Assembly (NCBI GenBank): GCA_963930645.1
Contig: OZ005649.1
Coordinates: forward strand, 82,828,126-82,892,125
Reading direction: 5' to 3'
Source: Salticus scenicus
Lineage: Eukaryota; Arthropoda; Arachnida; Araneae; Salticidae
Length of the DNA stretch: 64,000 nucleotides
How positions within the stretch are numbered: the stretch's first letter is position 1; every line of letters begins with the position of its first letter. Position numbers and translations under genes: made by a program. The notes under the pieces were generated by a model that saw nothing but the letters and a program-made list of their open reading frames with translations, was not told where the DNA came from and ran no database searches. Positions 1 through 11,688 of this stretch are shown piece by piece.

Positions 1-690
1 CCGAAGAATAAGCAAGCTATTCCATATGTTCAGTATTTTTCTTTTCTGGTGTGTTTGATACTTCAGCAGTCCTGGAATGTACTGTTGTCCATAAACAGAA
101 AGTCTGAACCTACTGCACCCATAAAAAGATGAACATGATACAAAATAATCTCTCTGTAATACTGCTGTGATGTAACAATACAACTACATGCAACTTTCAA
201 CATAATCCAAAGCAGTTTTCCAACAATTCTTTCAGTCAAAAGAAACTGAATTCTCTCCTGAATTTGAACTCTTTGCATTCAGCAGTTGCAACAAAACTTC
301 TCCTTTTACTAGCAAAGAAAAACAAAATTTTGGAGCATTTTTAAAAGAGGCGAGACTTAAACTTGGTCACCATGTTTCTCCTTTCAGATGACAATCAACA
401 GACTATAACCGAAGCTGAAAAGACATGCCTGGTTGCTCTGAATAGAGAAGATGCATCTATCAACACATTACATAGCCTGTTTGTCAAATAAGTAGCCAAT
501 GAAAAGGTGAATCTAGCACATCTGTCCTCAACCAAAGAGGCTGCTTCTTTCCACTCATATCGCACTTATCAGTTAGGGGTGAACAAAAAAAAATGCTGCA
601 GAGTGGGATTGGTTGAAGAACACCCTTGAATATTTATTAACTACAGCATTAGACGAACTAGCCATACCCATCTTTCTGAAATTGTTCTTA
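1..690 (+). pseudogene. Decayed fragment of a multicopy transposon-associated coding sequence
   Basis: The plus strand holds recognisable coding pieces in shifting frames, broken by stops. Near 395-480 one reads ITEAEKTCLVALNRED, and near 525-570 one reads STKEAASFHSYRTYQ. I recall this pattern from repeated arthropod proteins with 'HAISGCDTT'-like and 'PPTxAAAxxHSxRVYxQVQ'-like blocks. That is recollection, not a search result. The 71-codon minus-strand frame at 63-278 is a shadow of this fragment. No start, terminus or target duplication is visible, and the left part may continue outside the window. It is probably a dead remnant of a repetitive element. Confidence 0.4.
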
Positions 691-2008
691 TATAAGTGTA
701 AGAACAGATGCACAGAAGTTTCTTGAAAATATCTTGGCAACTTCTTTCAATGCCAGAATAAGACCGTGATCAACCAAGGCCCTCAAAAAACCAAAATATA
801 GAGCATTTTCAATTATTCATAAGATTTTTTTAATGAAACATGTACATGTAACTATACTTTTTCACATTTAAACATGATTCTACACATTTTTCCTTAAATC
901 ATCCATTCTGACATTACAAACAATAAAAGTACATACCAACCTTTAAACATGCAACATAATCCAAGCATTTTTCTTTATTTCAACCGTCAAAACATAAGAA
1001 ACAAAAAAAATATTTAAATTTTTTTTCAGGATTCAATGCATACTTTTTTTTATCGAGTGCCCTCAAACTATTATTGGAAATGTTAGACTCAATTCCTACA
1101 AAATCCAATTTTTATTTTTATTTTTTACAATTGCAAGAAAACTATCAGGTACACAGATTTTGTTTTGTACTTAAATAGAAGCCAATTAAGTTTTCTACAA
1201 TTTTATCACACATGACTTTTTTCATTGGATAAACAATCATACTGATGTTCAGCCTAAAGAGAGAGCACAACATGAAATTTACATTTCTTGGAAAAACTGA
1301 CTGATTTTTAAACTTGAAAACTGTGATAACAATTAATATTAAAAAAATGCAAAAAATTACAAATTACAAAGTTATAACAGAAAAAAAGTCCAAATATTTT
1401 GCAGTTTTTCACATACTATGCAGCGAACACAGGTTTTTCGAAGCTGCAAATTTGGTGTTGTATTACCCCAACTAGTCCTAACAACATACGTACCAAACAA
1501 CTGGAACTATATCACAATTTGCAATTTTAATGTCTAATTTGACTGGACTTTTAGTAATTTCCTTATTTTAAAGATTTAAGTTAAAAGGTAATACTTACAC
1601 AAATTTAAAAGGACTATTCGTAATTAAAAACATTTTCTTATTGGCACTTTTAAGATTCTTTAGAAATGTACCCATGGCAGGATGTTTTTCAAGGTATTGA
1701 TCTATAATTTATAAAGTCATACACATTATAGTTAATATTTGTATATAGATATTTTTAAAAAGAAACAAGTTTTACAAAGTTGAAAGTAAAATTCCAAATT
1801 AATGTATTATTTAAAAAGTCAGTTAATAATTATTTACTTTAAAAAAATGAGTGAGGTTTTCTTCATTTAAAATAACATGTTAAACATATTGGTTATCCTT
1901 TTTAACTTTATTAGCAACCTTTTAAAGGATAAATTAGAAAGTAAAATCAATATAATATGTAATTTATAAATTTATATTATAAATTTTTAGAAGAATAAAT
2001 CTATAAGA
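691..2008. other. AT-rich non-coding DNA, no gene seen
   Basis: Roughly 75-80 percent AT with short A and T runs. I find no long ORF, no exon with convincing splice borders and no clear repeat boundary. It probably belongs to the intron downstream of exon 6 of the minus-strand NT5DC-like gene. Confidence 0.5.
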
Positions 2009-2656
2009 GGGGTCAATCCAGGTTTTTTATGACTCATTTTTTGAAAAGCCAAAGATAAATTGTAAAAATAAAATTACATAAAATCTTCCATTTTAGCAGT
2101 CACACTATATAATGTTTAATATCAAGTTAATGGTTTTTCATTAAACTAAATACAAGCAGTCGTTGGAAATATTACTGAAAATCTGGAAAACTTTTATAAA
2201 AGAATCATTTTTATAAAACTAAATCGTAAACCAAACGACTGTTTTTACAAGATTTTATTTAATTTGGTATGTTGTTTTAGGTGTGTGGGTCAAATCAAAG
2301 AATTGAATTTTCAACCACTTTTTATTATCCAATTGATTTGAAATTTTGTATGTGTGTATAACTCTGAGGAAAATATCTGCTCATATAGTAAAAGACTTAG
2401 AGATGAGGATCTGAGAGCCCCAACTGCAATTCAAATTTTGTTTTAAAATTTTTTGCATATATATGTAAGCTGAAATTTTGGATACATGTCCCCACATCTA
2501 CTCAACTGGCACTTTTAGAACATTTTGAAATAAAACTTTGTTTTTTAAATTTTTTATCCAATGTTTTATTTAAATTTTGTAAAAACAGGACCTTTTTATG
2601 GAGTAGAAGTTTCTGAAGAGGCAGCTAAAAGGCACCAATTTGTCTGAATTGACCCC
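2009..2656. mobile_element. Possible short DNA transposon with 13-bp terminal inverted repeats
   Basis: The left end reads GGGGTCAATCCAG and the right end is its inverted counterpart CTGAATTGACCCC, with one mismatch over 13 bp. The 648-bp interior is AT-rich and non-coding. No convincing target-site duplication flanks it, so the borders are tentative. Confidence 0.35.
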
Positions 2657-3124
2657 TGTACAAGCATTTTGAAAAATTAATGAAATAAAGAGTTTTAATA
2701 CCGATTGTATGTTCATCCAACATCTTGTGCATTACAGGATGAATACTTTGAATTGCATGCTGAAAAATACGAGATTTCAAACTGATGTTAAATTAATACA
2801 CAATAAAATACAAAGGTTTAGAGACCTTTGTCTGAATTAATAAGAAAAAAGACACAGCAAACATGAAAAGAAGTTGGGATTAGGATTTATGATTTAAAGG
2901 GCTACACATCAGTCAGAAATCCTTTCCTCATCTCCATGTAATCCTATGGGATTTTTGTTGCTTTGTATTATAAAGGTATCTCATTCAGAAACGAAGCTTT
3001 TCAAATTCTATTTTTTTTAATTCCACTCTCTGAACAAGTTGCCTTTTACCTTAAAGAACAATAAAAAAAAAAAAATAATAATAATAATTAAAGCCTTATA
3101 AATACTAAAACATTTTTAAAACCT
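2657..3124. other. Intronic spacer, nothing recognised
   Basis: AT-rich sequence with an A run and an ATA/AAT microsatellite near 3,063-3,090. No exon or repeat boundary is supported. Confidence 0.4.
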
Positions 3125-3700
3125 TACTTTTAGACTTTAGCCTGGGAGCCCCCGGCATCATCTTGCATGGTTGACATTGGTACGTGAAAGTGTTGTTTCT
3201 TTTTGGTTTTTCCGCTTTCTCGATGAGGTGATGCCACATTTGATCTACTTTAGCCCTGGGTTTGTTGCTATTGATAGAATTAGTATTTTTGATAATTTTA
3301 GGTGTTTTGTAGTAAAAAGCATAAGTGAGGTTTTCATAGTATGCGAATTTTTTAACTTCATTGAATTGAACTTTAATATTTTCTGTTTGGGCTGTTTTAG
3401 CAAGTGTTGTGGTATTTTTCTTAAATTAAATTGTGGCATTTTTCTTATAATTTAAGGTCCGAGTTAAATTTAAGAAAAAAGAAAAGCAAGAAATTATCAA
3501 AAATACTAATTCCGTGAACGGCATTGTGCCCAAGGCCAATATAGATAAAATGTGGTGCCACCTCACTGAGTAAGTGGAAAAACCAAAGAGAAACAACGTT
3601 TCATGTACCAGCATTGATTGTGTAAGTCTTCCCTCTGATGATGCTGGGGGTCCTCGTGCAAAAGAATCTCAGGGTAAAGCCTAAAAGTAAGGTTTTTTTT
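3125..3700. repeat. Inverted duplication of a coding-derived segment
   Basis: The segment at about 3,120-3,290 recurs in reverse complement at about 3,510-3,700. Both copies, each in its own reading direction, give related peptides: VDQMWHHLIEKAEKPKRNN on the minus strand from the left arm and IDKMWCHLTE followed by a stop and VEKPKRNN on the plus strand from the right arm. The arms also share a decayed 'ggcatcatc/gatgatgc' block. Conservation of amino acids between diverged arms suggests a once-coding, probably transposon-derived, sequence in tail-to-tail orientation. The protein family is not recognised. Confidence 0.55.
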
Positions 3701-4961
3701 AAAAAAATGTTTCAATAAATAAATAAATTTAAGTATTTTACACCATAAAGTAAACTCACAGTTCTAATTTTCAATCACTAAAAGAAATTTTTAATTTCAT
3801 TTTTTTTTCTTTTTAATTACTTTCTAAGATTAAAGATGACATGTTCTAATAGTTATTTCAGAAAACAGAATTGGAAAAACTATTTTTAAATGAGACATCT
3901 GGATAATACAAAACAACAAAAATTTTGTAGGATTACACATGAAAATTATCAGTAAATTACAACACCTTGCTTTCCCTTGACATACATAGTGAATTTCATT
4001 CACTTTAGATTAGTACCTCAAAACCACTGGTTTTAGCTTTACATTTCATTAAAATCTTATTTCATTCCTTATCATTTGTGCATTGTAACAACGCATATTA
4101 TCTTTTAAAAAAATCTTCAATTTTTAATAATAAAACTTAGTATATTGTGATCATCACAAAACATTCTTTTATATTTGCCTATACAAATTCATGCAGTACA
4201 AACAATTTATTGAAATTATTTTCCATGATAAATACAGATGATTTGTCTCGCAAAGAAGTGTAACTCTAAATGTCAAAAGAAAGCTAACTTTGTGACCTAT
4301 AGACAGAACTGAAAAAATGCTTTTTTGTTTAAGTGTGTGTGTGTGGGGGGGGGGGGGTTGTTTTAAATAATTTTAGATCTATAGTTCAACCATTTGTTTT
4401 TAAAGTATTGATAAGTTCTTTTGAAAGATACAGATATCGGAAATTTATACCCCTTCTTAAAAATTTACACCTTCTTGGGAGAAGAGATGCACCTACATAC
4501 ACATACAATTTTTTCCCTACTGATGAACTATGTTCAAAATAATTTTCATTATGCATATTTATATGAAATTTTATTCTATACTGCCATATCAAAATATTAT
4601 AAAAAATTAGGATGACAGCGCCACCTGTTGAATGATGAATCCCTAAATTTAATCAGCACCAATTTAAGTCAAGGCCCAACTAAATATCAAATTCCATTCA
4701 TTAGCTCATGAGAAAAAATGCCCACACAAACACATAGAGAACATTATCTAAAAATGGGCAAAACCTACTCAAGAAATCTCAAAACATGTAAACCTACTGA
4801 AAACTAAAGATAAAAAATTATTATACATTTTTTTTTTTTTTTTAAATGTATGTAGCAGAAAGTAAAAAAGTTTGTTTTATTTTGCATATACTTTTTAAAT
4901 TATCACCTATATAAAAAAGGGAACTTATAGAATTTTTACACACAACAATCTTTACTAATTA
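3701..4961 (-). repeat. AT-rich spacer with a diverged copy of a dispersed repeat
   Basis: About 4,130-4,880 on the minus strand resembles the better-preserved copies at 52,831-53,349 (+), 14,030-14,520 (+) and the interrupted one at 50,690-52,700 (-). Shared landmarks are a 'tttgtataggaaaat' block and, further on, 'cagcgccacctgttgaa' versus 'cagcccgacctgttgaa'. A TG/G-rich simple repeat lies at 4,333-4,360. No gene is seen. Confidence 0.4.
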
Positions 4962-5395
4962 GGGTAAGTGCACCAGTGATTGACACTTTTAGAGCAATCT
5001 CTGATATTTTTAATGTTCTAGTCACCAGAAAATATTTTTAGAAATCTTAAGTTAATACATATGGCATGAGAGACATTCAGAACCACATATATGTTATATA
5101 CATTTCATAACAGTTATTTTTTTTTTACGAATTTTTATTTGACACCCGCTCAATGCTCCAGTAATTGACACTGCCAGTTTTTCCTTTTATTAGTAATTGG
5201 CACCCTATGTTCCAGTGTTTGGCACTGCTAGTTATTCATTTTGCCAGTTATTAGCACCCTATGCTCCAGTGTTTAGACATAAAATGTTAAAATTCTTATA
5301 TGTAAAATATATGATTTTATTATTTTTCTTATTTATTAATTATTTCGGGATAGATGTCAATTACTGGAGCATGCCAATCACTGGAGCACCTACCC
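4962..5395. mobile_element. Mariner-like MITE with TA target duplication
   Basis: The termini form an inverted repeat of about 25 bp: the left starts GGGTAAGTGCACCAGTGATT and the right, reverse-complemented, GGGTAGGTGCTCCAGTGATT. Each is flanked by TA (4,960-4,961 and 5,396-5,397), the target duplication of Tc1/mariner-type elements. The 434-bp interior repeats a 'tccagtgtttggcac' type motif in direct orientation three to four times between about 5,150 and 5,280, and has no transposase. Confidence 0.75.
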
Positions 5396-5397
5396 TA

Positions 5398-6429
5398 GAA
5401 TTAACAACTTTTAACTTTTCACTGAGATTAAAAAGATGATATGGGACAAAAAATATAAGGTAGGATATAAAGAGTTTATTATTATATGTTTATTAAAGAA
5501 AAATGTTCAATAATTCACTATCAAAATTCAAAGCATTAAGTCAAATTTTAATTTCTGCTATTTTGGTTAGATTATATATATATATTATATATAATAATGA
5601 TTTATTAAGTGTAGAAGAAGCCAAGCAACAGATACAGGATCACTGAAACCACAAAGACCAACAAGAATGAAAAATTTCTTTATGTAAGAGAAGCTCAGAA
5701 AGGTGAAAAAAATTCATCAGGGGATGAAATACACATATTTAAAGAAACCAAATTTATTAATTAACAGCCTGCTTAACAAACGAAACAATAAACTAACTCA
5801 ACAAATTCTTAATAGAAAAACATAAACTAAATTGAAATTTATGATAAATTAATGAAAGAAACTTAAGAAAGGAAGGAAGGAGGCAGGTGGCAAGACTTGT
5901 GACTTGCCTGTGGGGTTAAACTAGTTTCATGCCGGCAACACTCCCCCAGCCTGCCAAGACCAGAATAGGAGTCATACGCATATGGATTAAAAAAAGCAAA
6001 ATTTTACAGCAGATGAATAATGAAACTATGAAGCAACAATGAAATTTATAGATTGATTACTATGTGTTTAATAGTATGATTCAGATTTTTAAAAATAGTT
6101 GACAACTCAATAATGAAGAAACTGAAAATTTAATGGAAAAAGAAAGATTGAAAATTAATACAAAGTAAATGCAACAAGCCTTCCGCTTTTTTTTTTTTTT
6201 TTCAATTTAATTTCACAATCCCACCCAACCATCCAGCCAAACAACACCGCCCATCCTCCGTAATCAAACATCTGCCCACCCAACCGCCACCTTTTTTATT
6301 GTATTTTATTATTTTATAATTTTTTTTGTTAAGATAGACTAAAGTGTACACTTTTTTTTTTAATGTACTGACAGAGAGACGGTTAGGGATATAAAACAGA
6401 AAATACAAAGTTTTTAGGAAAACCCATTT
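5398..6429. other. Intronic spacer, no gene seen
   Basis: AT-rich. A slightly GC-richer stretch at 5,870-5,980 contains imperfect inverted copies of 'gcaggtggcaag', and 6,210-6,290 is C-rich. Neither has exon-like splice borders or a recognisable family. Confidence 0.4.
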
Positions 6430-6823
6430 TAGCAGTGACTGTGATCAGTTTATTAATATTCTTGTTTCTATACTTTGGGCAGCATAAATTATTAATTTGA
6501 AATAAATGATTAATGATGATGTTTCTAAATACCGAAAGATGCAGACAGGAATTAAAATGTGTAAATATATTTACTTTAAATTTAAAATCTTGTCATTTGT
6601 CATAGATATCTGTGTAAATTTTATAACCATCAAAGATTATTTTTAGATCTAAAAAGTTAACTGATTGATTAGTTAGAGTATTTTGAGTTAGCTTTAAGTT
6701 AGATGGATAATTTAAGGAAAAGTCATTTGGCGATTTCTTGTTAAGATAAAATACAATAATATCATCTATGTAATGATTAAAAATATATTTAATTTGCACT
6801 AGGCATTGGTTCAAATGGTATAC
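6430..6823 (-). pseudogene. Penelope-like reverse transcriptase palm fragment
   Basis: Reading on the minus strand straight after the exon 6 splice donor, the sequence encodes HYIDDIIVFYLNKK (the RT catalytic IDD box), then NFLDLKIIFDGYKIYTDIYDK, a stop, and a tail resembling NSCLHLSVFRNIIINHL. This order (YIDD, FLDL, YDK, FRNIIINHL) is typical of Penelope-like and related RTs. Only the palm region remains, with no fingers, endonuclease or termini. It sits within about 25 bp of the donor of exon 6, so the element landed, or a deletion ended, almost at the splice site. Confidence 0.6.
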
Positions 6824-6955
6824 CTGAATATCATAGGATAAAATCTCTGGATGAAATTCGATATTGTGTTTCAAAAAATATTCAGTTACATTTGAGATTA
6901 AACATATTTCTGGAACAGAAAATAAGTCATTTAACTGTTTCATTCTTGCACTACC
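6824..6955 (-). CDS. NT5DC2/3: NT5DC2/3-like protein, exon 6
   Basis: A 132-bp phase-0 exon encoding 44 residues, beginning GSARMKQLNDLFSVPEIC and ending EILSYDIQ. It follows a clean acceptor (tttatttatag) and precedes a donor gtatac. It matches the NT5DC2/NT5DC3 segment MKQxxDxFSxPExxLxxxVxEYFLKxNIxxxP, part of the HAD cap region. No further exon was found to the left, so the C-terminal half, including the later HAD motifs, is outside the window. The family consists of mitochondrial or cytosolic HAD-type 5'-nucleotidase-domain proteins whose substrates are poorly known. Confidence 0.9.
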
Positions 6956-7945
6956 CTATAAATAAAAAATCACACAATTATTAACTATGAATAACAGAAT
7001 AACAAAAATTCAAACATTAAATATAAGACAAAATAAACAAATATAATAAATAATTTAATGCATTAAAGTGACACAATATAATTCATATTCTAATTTTCCA
7101 ATTTTAACAAGAATTTATTCTTTTTAAATTTTGTATATCAAACATTTTCTATACATTTTTGCTTTCAAATAGATTTTTGCTTTTTAAATACTTGCACTAC
7201 TTTTAGTTTTTTAAATCTATAAGAATTATTTAATGTGCAAAATCATATGTCACAAACTTTAATCTTTATAAGTAAATTTAAAAATTAGAAAAAATATAAA
7301 TATTTCCTATACATCATGATTTAATGGGGAAAACTGGGCATTGTTCCAGGTTGTTGTAAAAAATGTTGATATTAAATATATTAAGTTTAGTGAAAATAAA
7401 GATAAAATAGGAACAATCCCTTAAAAAAAAATTATTATAAAAAATAAACTCAAGTATACACCACAAATTTTTGGAACTCTCTTGTCTGATTTTTAGAACT
7501 GGAAATTCATTTGCTTTTTTTTATAGTTTAATTACTATTATTTATTTATTAAACTTAAATAAATAAAATAAATTTTATTTATTAAGGGGTGGGGATAAGT
7601 ATAATAAACATCCTTTGCAATAAATAAGACACTTAGATGTCTAATATGAGAAAAATAATAATTATATCAATACTTTTTACGATAGTGACTATATCAAAAT
7701 ATCACTCATAAAATTTTACTGTGAAAAAAAAAAAAAAAATAATAATAATAATAATTTCAAATTACCTTTTTGTCCCTAAAATGTAAAACAATTTATTGAA
7801 AGATACGAAAAAATTCTTAGAAAGAAGGGTATATGCAGAGGTGGATTGTAATACACAAAGCATTAATAAAAATTAGCATTAATAAAAAAATTTTATTAGC
7901 ATTAATAATAAAAAAAAAAACCTCTGATTTTAAACCAAACTTATA

Positions 7946-8194
7946 ATGCATTCAATATGCGTAGCATCTATATCTTCAGTAGAATCTGTTTGTGAATCCC
8001 TAATGCCAACGCATATGAATATCAACAGCAGGCAACAACAGATCACTGAGGAGACGGCTCTACATGCGACGATATCAGTTAATGGCCCCCTTCCAACAAA
8101 TTGCAACTCAATTATATCTGAAGCAATGAACTGTTATTTTGCTCATCAGAAAGACTGGCATTTTGTGCGTAGAAGTAACGATTTAAAGGACTGA
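7946..8194 (+). pseudogene. Small ORF, probably the 3' fragment of a repetitive-element protein
   Basis: An 82-codon open frame containing SVESVCESLMPTHMNIN, ITEETALHATISVNGPL and a C-terminal KDWHFVRRSNDLKD. The composition is protein-like and GC-richer than its surroundings. I recall similar C-terminal blocks ('VESVCESL...EExxxxExxxSVNGP...WHFVRRS') in repetitive arthropod transposon proteins but cannot name the family. It lies antisense to the host gene inside intron 5, with no partner ORF upstream, so it is more likely a truncated element than a gene. Confidence 0.4.
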
Positions 8195-8635
8195 ACAATA
8201 TCTAAATAAGCAGACAAACTCATGACCAGATATTCCTTCCTTCCTTTTATGGATATAAATTGAATGCTTTATTTTAAGCTCTTTTATGCTTTAAGTTATT
8301 TTATGCTTTATTTATATTTGTTATTTTATAGCTTTATTTATCTTTTTTACTTTACATGCTTTTTTTGCAGATTTTTTTATTTTTTTTATTTTGTGTTCGG
8401 AGAAAGTTTTTCATTTCATCCACCTCTGGGTATATGTATGTGTGTATATATACACACACATATATATTCTGAAACAAAAAAATATTCTTTAAAAAAAAAG
8501 TTTCATTCTATTTGACAGGAAAGATTTCGATGTACTTCTGAAAAGCAGAATTTTTTATAATCTGTAAGAACATTAAATTAATGACTTTAGTGTGTTTTTT
8601 AATTTGTATAAATATGGGAAAATAGGTTATGTTCA

Positions 8636-8755
8636 AAGTATAATTAGTTAAAGGAATAATACTTTATTTTAATTTAAGTTAAAATACCTCATTATATAAT
8701 CCTTTTGTATAGCGTATACAAAAGGATGATATAATGAGGTATTTTAACTTAAATT
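8636..8755. repeat. Long perfect hairpin within a 17-bp direct repeat
   Basis: Positions 8,666-8,760 form two 45-nt arms with a single mismatch around a 5-nt loop (agcgt at 8,711-8,715). The stretch 8,636-8,755 is bracketed by a 17-bp direct repeat AAAATAGGTTATGTTCA at 8,619-8,635 and 8,756-8,772. The direct repeat looks like a target-site duplication, suggesting the hairpin arrived as an insertion. Confidence 0.75.
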
Positions 8756-8871
8756 AAAATAGGTTATGTTCATTGGAAAATTTGTTTCGTTCAATTGATT
8801 TATTTTTCATGATTATTGATTTGTCATTTTTAAGATTTCAAAATAAAATTTTTCCACAGCTTTAAATAGTT

Positions 8872-8987
8872 CTTTGAATAAACACCATAAAATGCAATAA
8901 ACTCACAATGGCTGTTTCGGGCCGTGTGTTTTTTCGACCCGAAACAATTGTTGTGAGTTTATTGCATTTTATGGTGTTTATTCAAAG
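8872..8987. repeat. Second long hairpin
   Basis: Arms of about 50 nt (left beginning CTTTGAATAAACACCATAAA, right ending with its reverse complement) pair with a few mismatches around a short loop near 8,922-8,934. It lies only 110 bp from the hairpin at 8,666-8,760. No protein coding. A snap-back duplication or small foldback element is the likely origin. Confidence 0.75.
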
Positions 8988-9450
8988 TTTTGTACTTATT
9001 ACTTTAAAACGCCAGTTCTGTGGTGCTTTGTTATTACTTTAAATAGTCAATCCGAACAAGTTCTACACAAACAAAATTGAAAGTGTAGTTACTTCTGTAT
9101 CATAAGGATTGGTATCTCAATCTCAATTAGTATTTCAAATTAATCATCTCATATCAGAGTGAAATAAACTTTAAAACTACTTAATAAATAATTCTTTTTG
9201 ATAAGTTATGTACTAATTGAAATTATTTTATGAAAGCAAAGTATATTAGCAAGGATCGTGCTAGATATCTTAGAAGGTGGTGGACATTCTTAATATTGAG
9301 TTACATGCCATTGAGAACATACATTTGTGAATTTATATATACCATATGAGAAATTATCAAATATATTCATCTTAACCCTTTGCTCGCCTATTTGAAGTTT
9401 ACACCTCCAGTTCAAAAAGACTGAATTTTTTTCAAACAATGAAATTCTGC

Positions 9451-9488
<38 letters not shown>

Positions 9489-9604
9489 GATAACAATATA
9501 TCTAGTATTCACACTGGAATAAACTTCTCATTTAGGTGCATTTATATTAAGACATTGCATATGGATGTTTATGCAAATTCAAGGTAAAGCTCTGCCCATT
9601 TTAA

Positions 9605-9850
9605 CCCTTTAAGCAGTTTGCCCGTACAGTGTACATGCTACCCGAAATTGGCCCATACGGGCATCGATGTTTTCTCCTTTCCTTTTCTGGTTCTAGGCAA
9701 ACCTACTATATTTCTATTAAAACCCTTTAAGCAGTTTGCCCGTACAGTGTACGTGCTACCCAAAATTAGCCTCATCTGGTTTGCCCGTACGGCGTACGGG
9801 CATCGATATTTTCTCCTTTCCTTTTCTGGTTTGCCCGCATTTTTCATTAT
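9605..9850. repeat. Duplicated left end of the piggyBac element
   Basis: The first ~120 bp of the element, beginning CCCTTTAAGCAGTTTGCCCG, recurs at about 9,721. Within it 'acgggcatcgat' followed by 'ttttctcctttccttttctgg' also appears twice. Repeated subterminal motifs are common in piggyBac ends and probably bind transposase. Confidence 0.8.
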
Positions 9851-9908
9851 TGAAAGGGACTATTTAGTATTATTATTTTTCAACAGATGGCGTGGCTTGT
9901 CCATGTAA

Positions 9909-11688
9909 ATGAAATGCTTTTCATCCGGGTTTTTCTATGTAGCGGGAAAGCGGGAACTTTTCTTTGAAATTTTTGTTCTACTGTATGCCGCGCTTGTGAA
10001 TCTTATGGAAATTATGGATGGAATAGACAACAAAAATACTTTCTTGTTAGATGATGAACTACATTCTGATACAGATACAGATATTTCTTCTAATTATTTG
10101 GATTATTCCTCAGATGACTCGTGCAGTGAGCTCAGCTCTGATGAAGATTTGAGTTCTGCAAGAATTTTTACCGAGGTTGATGTGAAAAATCCACCTGTTC
10201 CGTGTCCTCGATTTAAATTTTCTGGTATTCCCTCTGTGCACGTACAATTTGACGACACTTCTGATGTTCTACAATTTTATGAAACATTCATTGATTTTTC
10301 ACTCATGAGTAAAATTGTGGAAGAGACAAATATGCTAAACAGTGCATCCAATCCAGTGTTGCAAGACAATTCTCAAAGAGTAAATTTTGGGTAGAAACTA
10401 CTGTGGAAGAGTTGCATGTATTTTTCACTCTCAATATACTTCAAGGAATTGTAAAGAAACCTGGAATTGATCATTATTCGAGCAAAAGATACTCAACTAA
10501 TACACCTTTTTTCTCTAAAATAATGTCTCATCGCCGATTCTGCCTTTTGCAATGCTACTTGCATTTTTCTGATAATGCGGCATTTGACCCACAAAATCAC
10601 GAATGCCCAAAATTAGTAAAAGTTTGGGCAGTTCTGAAACATCTCAATGAGAAATTTAGTGAAACGGTGACACCAGAGCGAGATGTAACAATAGATGAGA
10701 GCCTTATGATCTTCAAAGGACGACTAGGATGGAAACAATTTATTCCACTCAAAACAGCTAGATTTGGAGTAAAATGTTTTATGTTGTGTGAATCTATTTC
10801 TGGTTATGTCTGGTCAATAATAATATATACAGGTAAAGACACTATTCTGAAACCTGAGTATTCTAAACTCTGCTTTTCATCACAAATTGTCCTGACAATG
10901 ATGGAGCCTTTGCTTCATAAAGGATACTGTCTTACAATAGACAATTATTATTCTTCGCCGGAATTAGCAGACAAACTTGTTTCATGTCGAACGGACACAT
11001 ACTAAACCTCAAGAGAAAAGAAGTCCCAAAAGAAATGCAGAAAAAAAAATTGAAAAAAGGAGAAATTATAGCTTTTCAGAGAGGAAAAGTTACTGTGATG
11101 AAGTGGATGGATAAGAAAACAGTTTCATTACTTTCCACAATTCACAATACTGAAATGGAACAAATTCAAGTCCGCTCTGAAATGAAAGAAAAACCAAAAA
11201 TTGTCATGGACTATAATAATACTATAGGAGGAGTAGACCGCATGGACCAAAATTTGAAAAGTTTTGAAATTATAAAGAAAAGGGGTAAAAAATGTTACAG
11301 AAAGATTTTTTTCCATATTTTCGACATTGCTGTATGGAACTCATATGTTGTCTACCGTAAAAACGGAGGAAAAAACACGCAGCTAGAATTAAGACTTGAT
11401 CTCATTGATCGTGTAATTGAAAAATATCATTCGAAACTAAATTTCCACCGTGGACGACCAGGTTCGGAGCCTAATCCTCTGAGATTGACAGAGAGACACT
11501 TTTTGGAAATAATTGCTCCCCCAGATAAAAAACTGAGACCTGCAAGACAATGCGCAGTGTGCTGCTCGAAAAGAAATGAGAATGGAAAGAGAATCCAAAA
11601 AGAAACACGATATTTCTGCCCTGATTGTGATGTAGGACTTTGCATTACACCATGTTTCAAATTGTACCATACACAAAAAGACTTCTGA
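9909..11688 (+). pseudogene. piggyBac transposase with two frameshifts
   Basis: Three overlapping open frames (9,909-10,394; to 11,005; 10,984-11,688) together cover a full-length transposase. The N-terminal part is acidic and serine-rich (DDELHSDTDTDISSN). The catalytic core keeps the expected aspartates in TIDESLMIFKGR, LTIDNYYSSPELAD and GGVDRMDQNLKSF. The C-terminus has the cysteine-rich zinc-binding domain (CAVCCSKRN...CPDCDVGLC). A one-base loss near 10,370-10,390 and another near 11,000 shift the frame each time by -1. No other stops break it. The start could be the later Met in LMEIMDGIDN near 10,003, which better fits the usual N-terminus. Domesticated PGBD proteins are an alternative in principle, but the intact terminal repeats argue for a plain transposon copy. 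Confidence 0.9.

Noticed and set aside
63..278. 71-codon minus-strand ORF
   Set aside because: It is the reverse-strand reading of a plus-strand decayed coding fragment and has no homology I recognise.
1..6800. Search for exon 7 and later exons of the NT5DC-like gene
   Set aside because: I looked on the minus strand for the conserved HAD motifs that follow (for example the ITNSP segment) and saw none. They are probably left of the window.
9290..9496. Poly-F ORF and similar frames over A or T runs
   Set aside because: Translations of homopolymer tracts.
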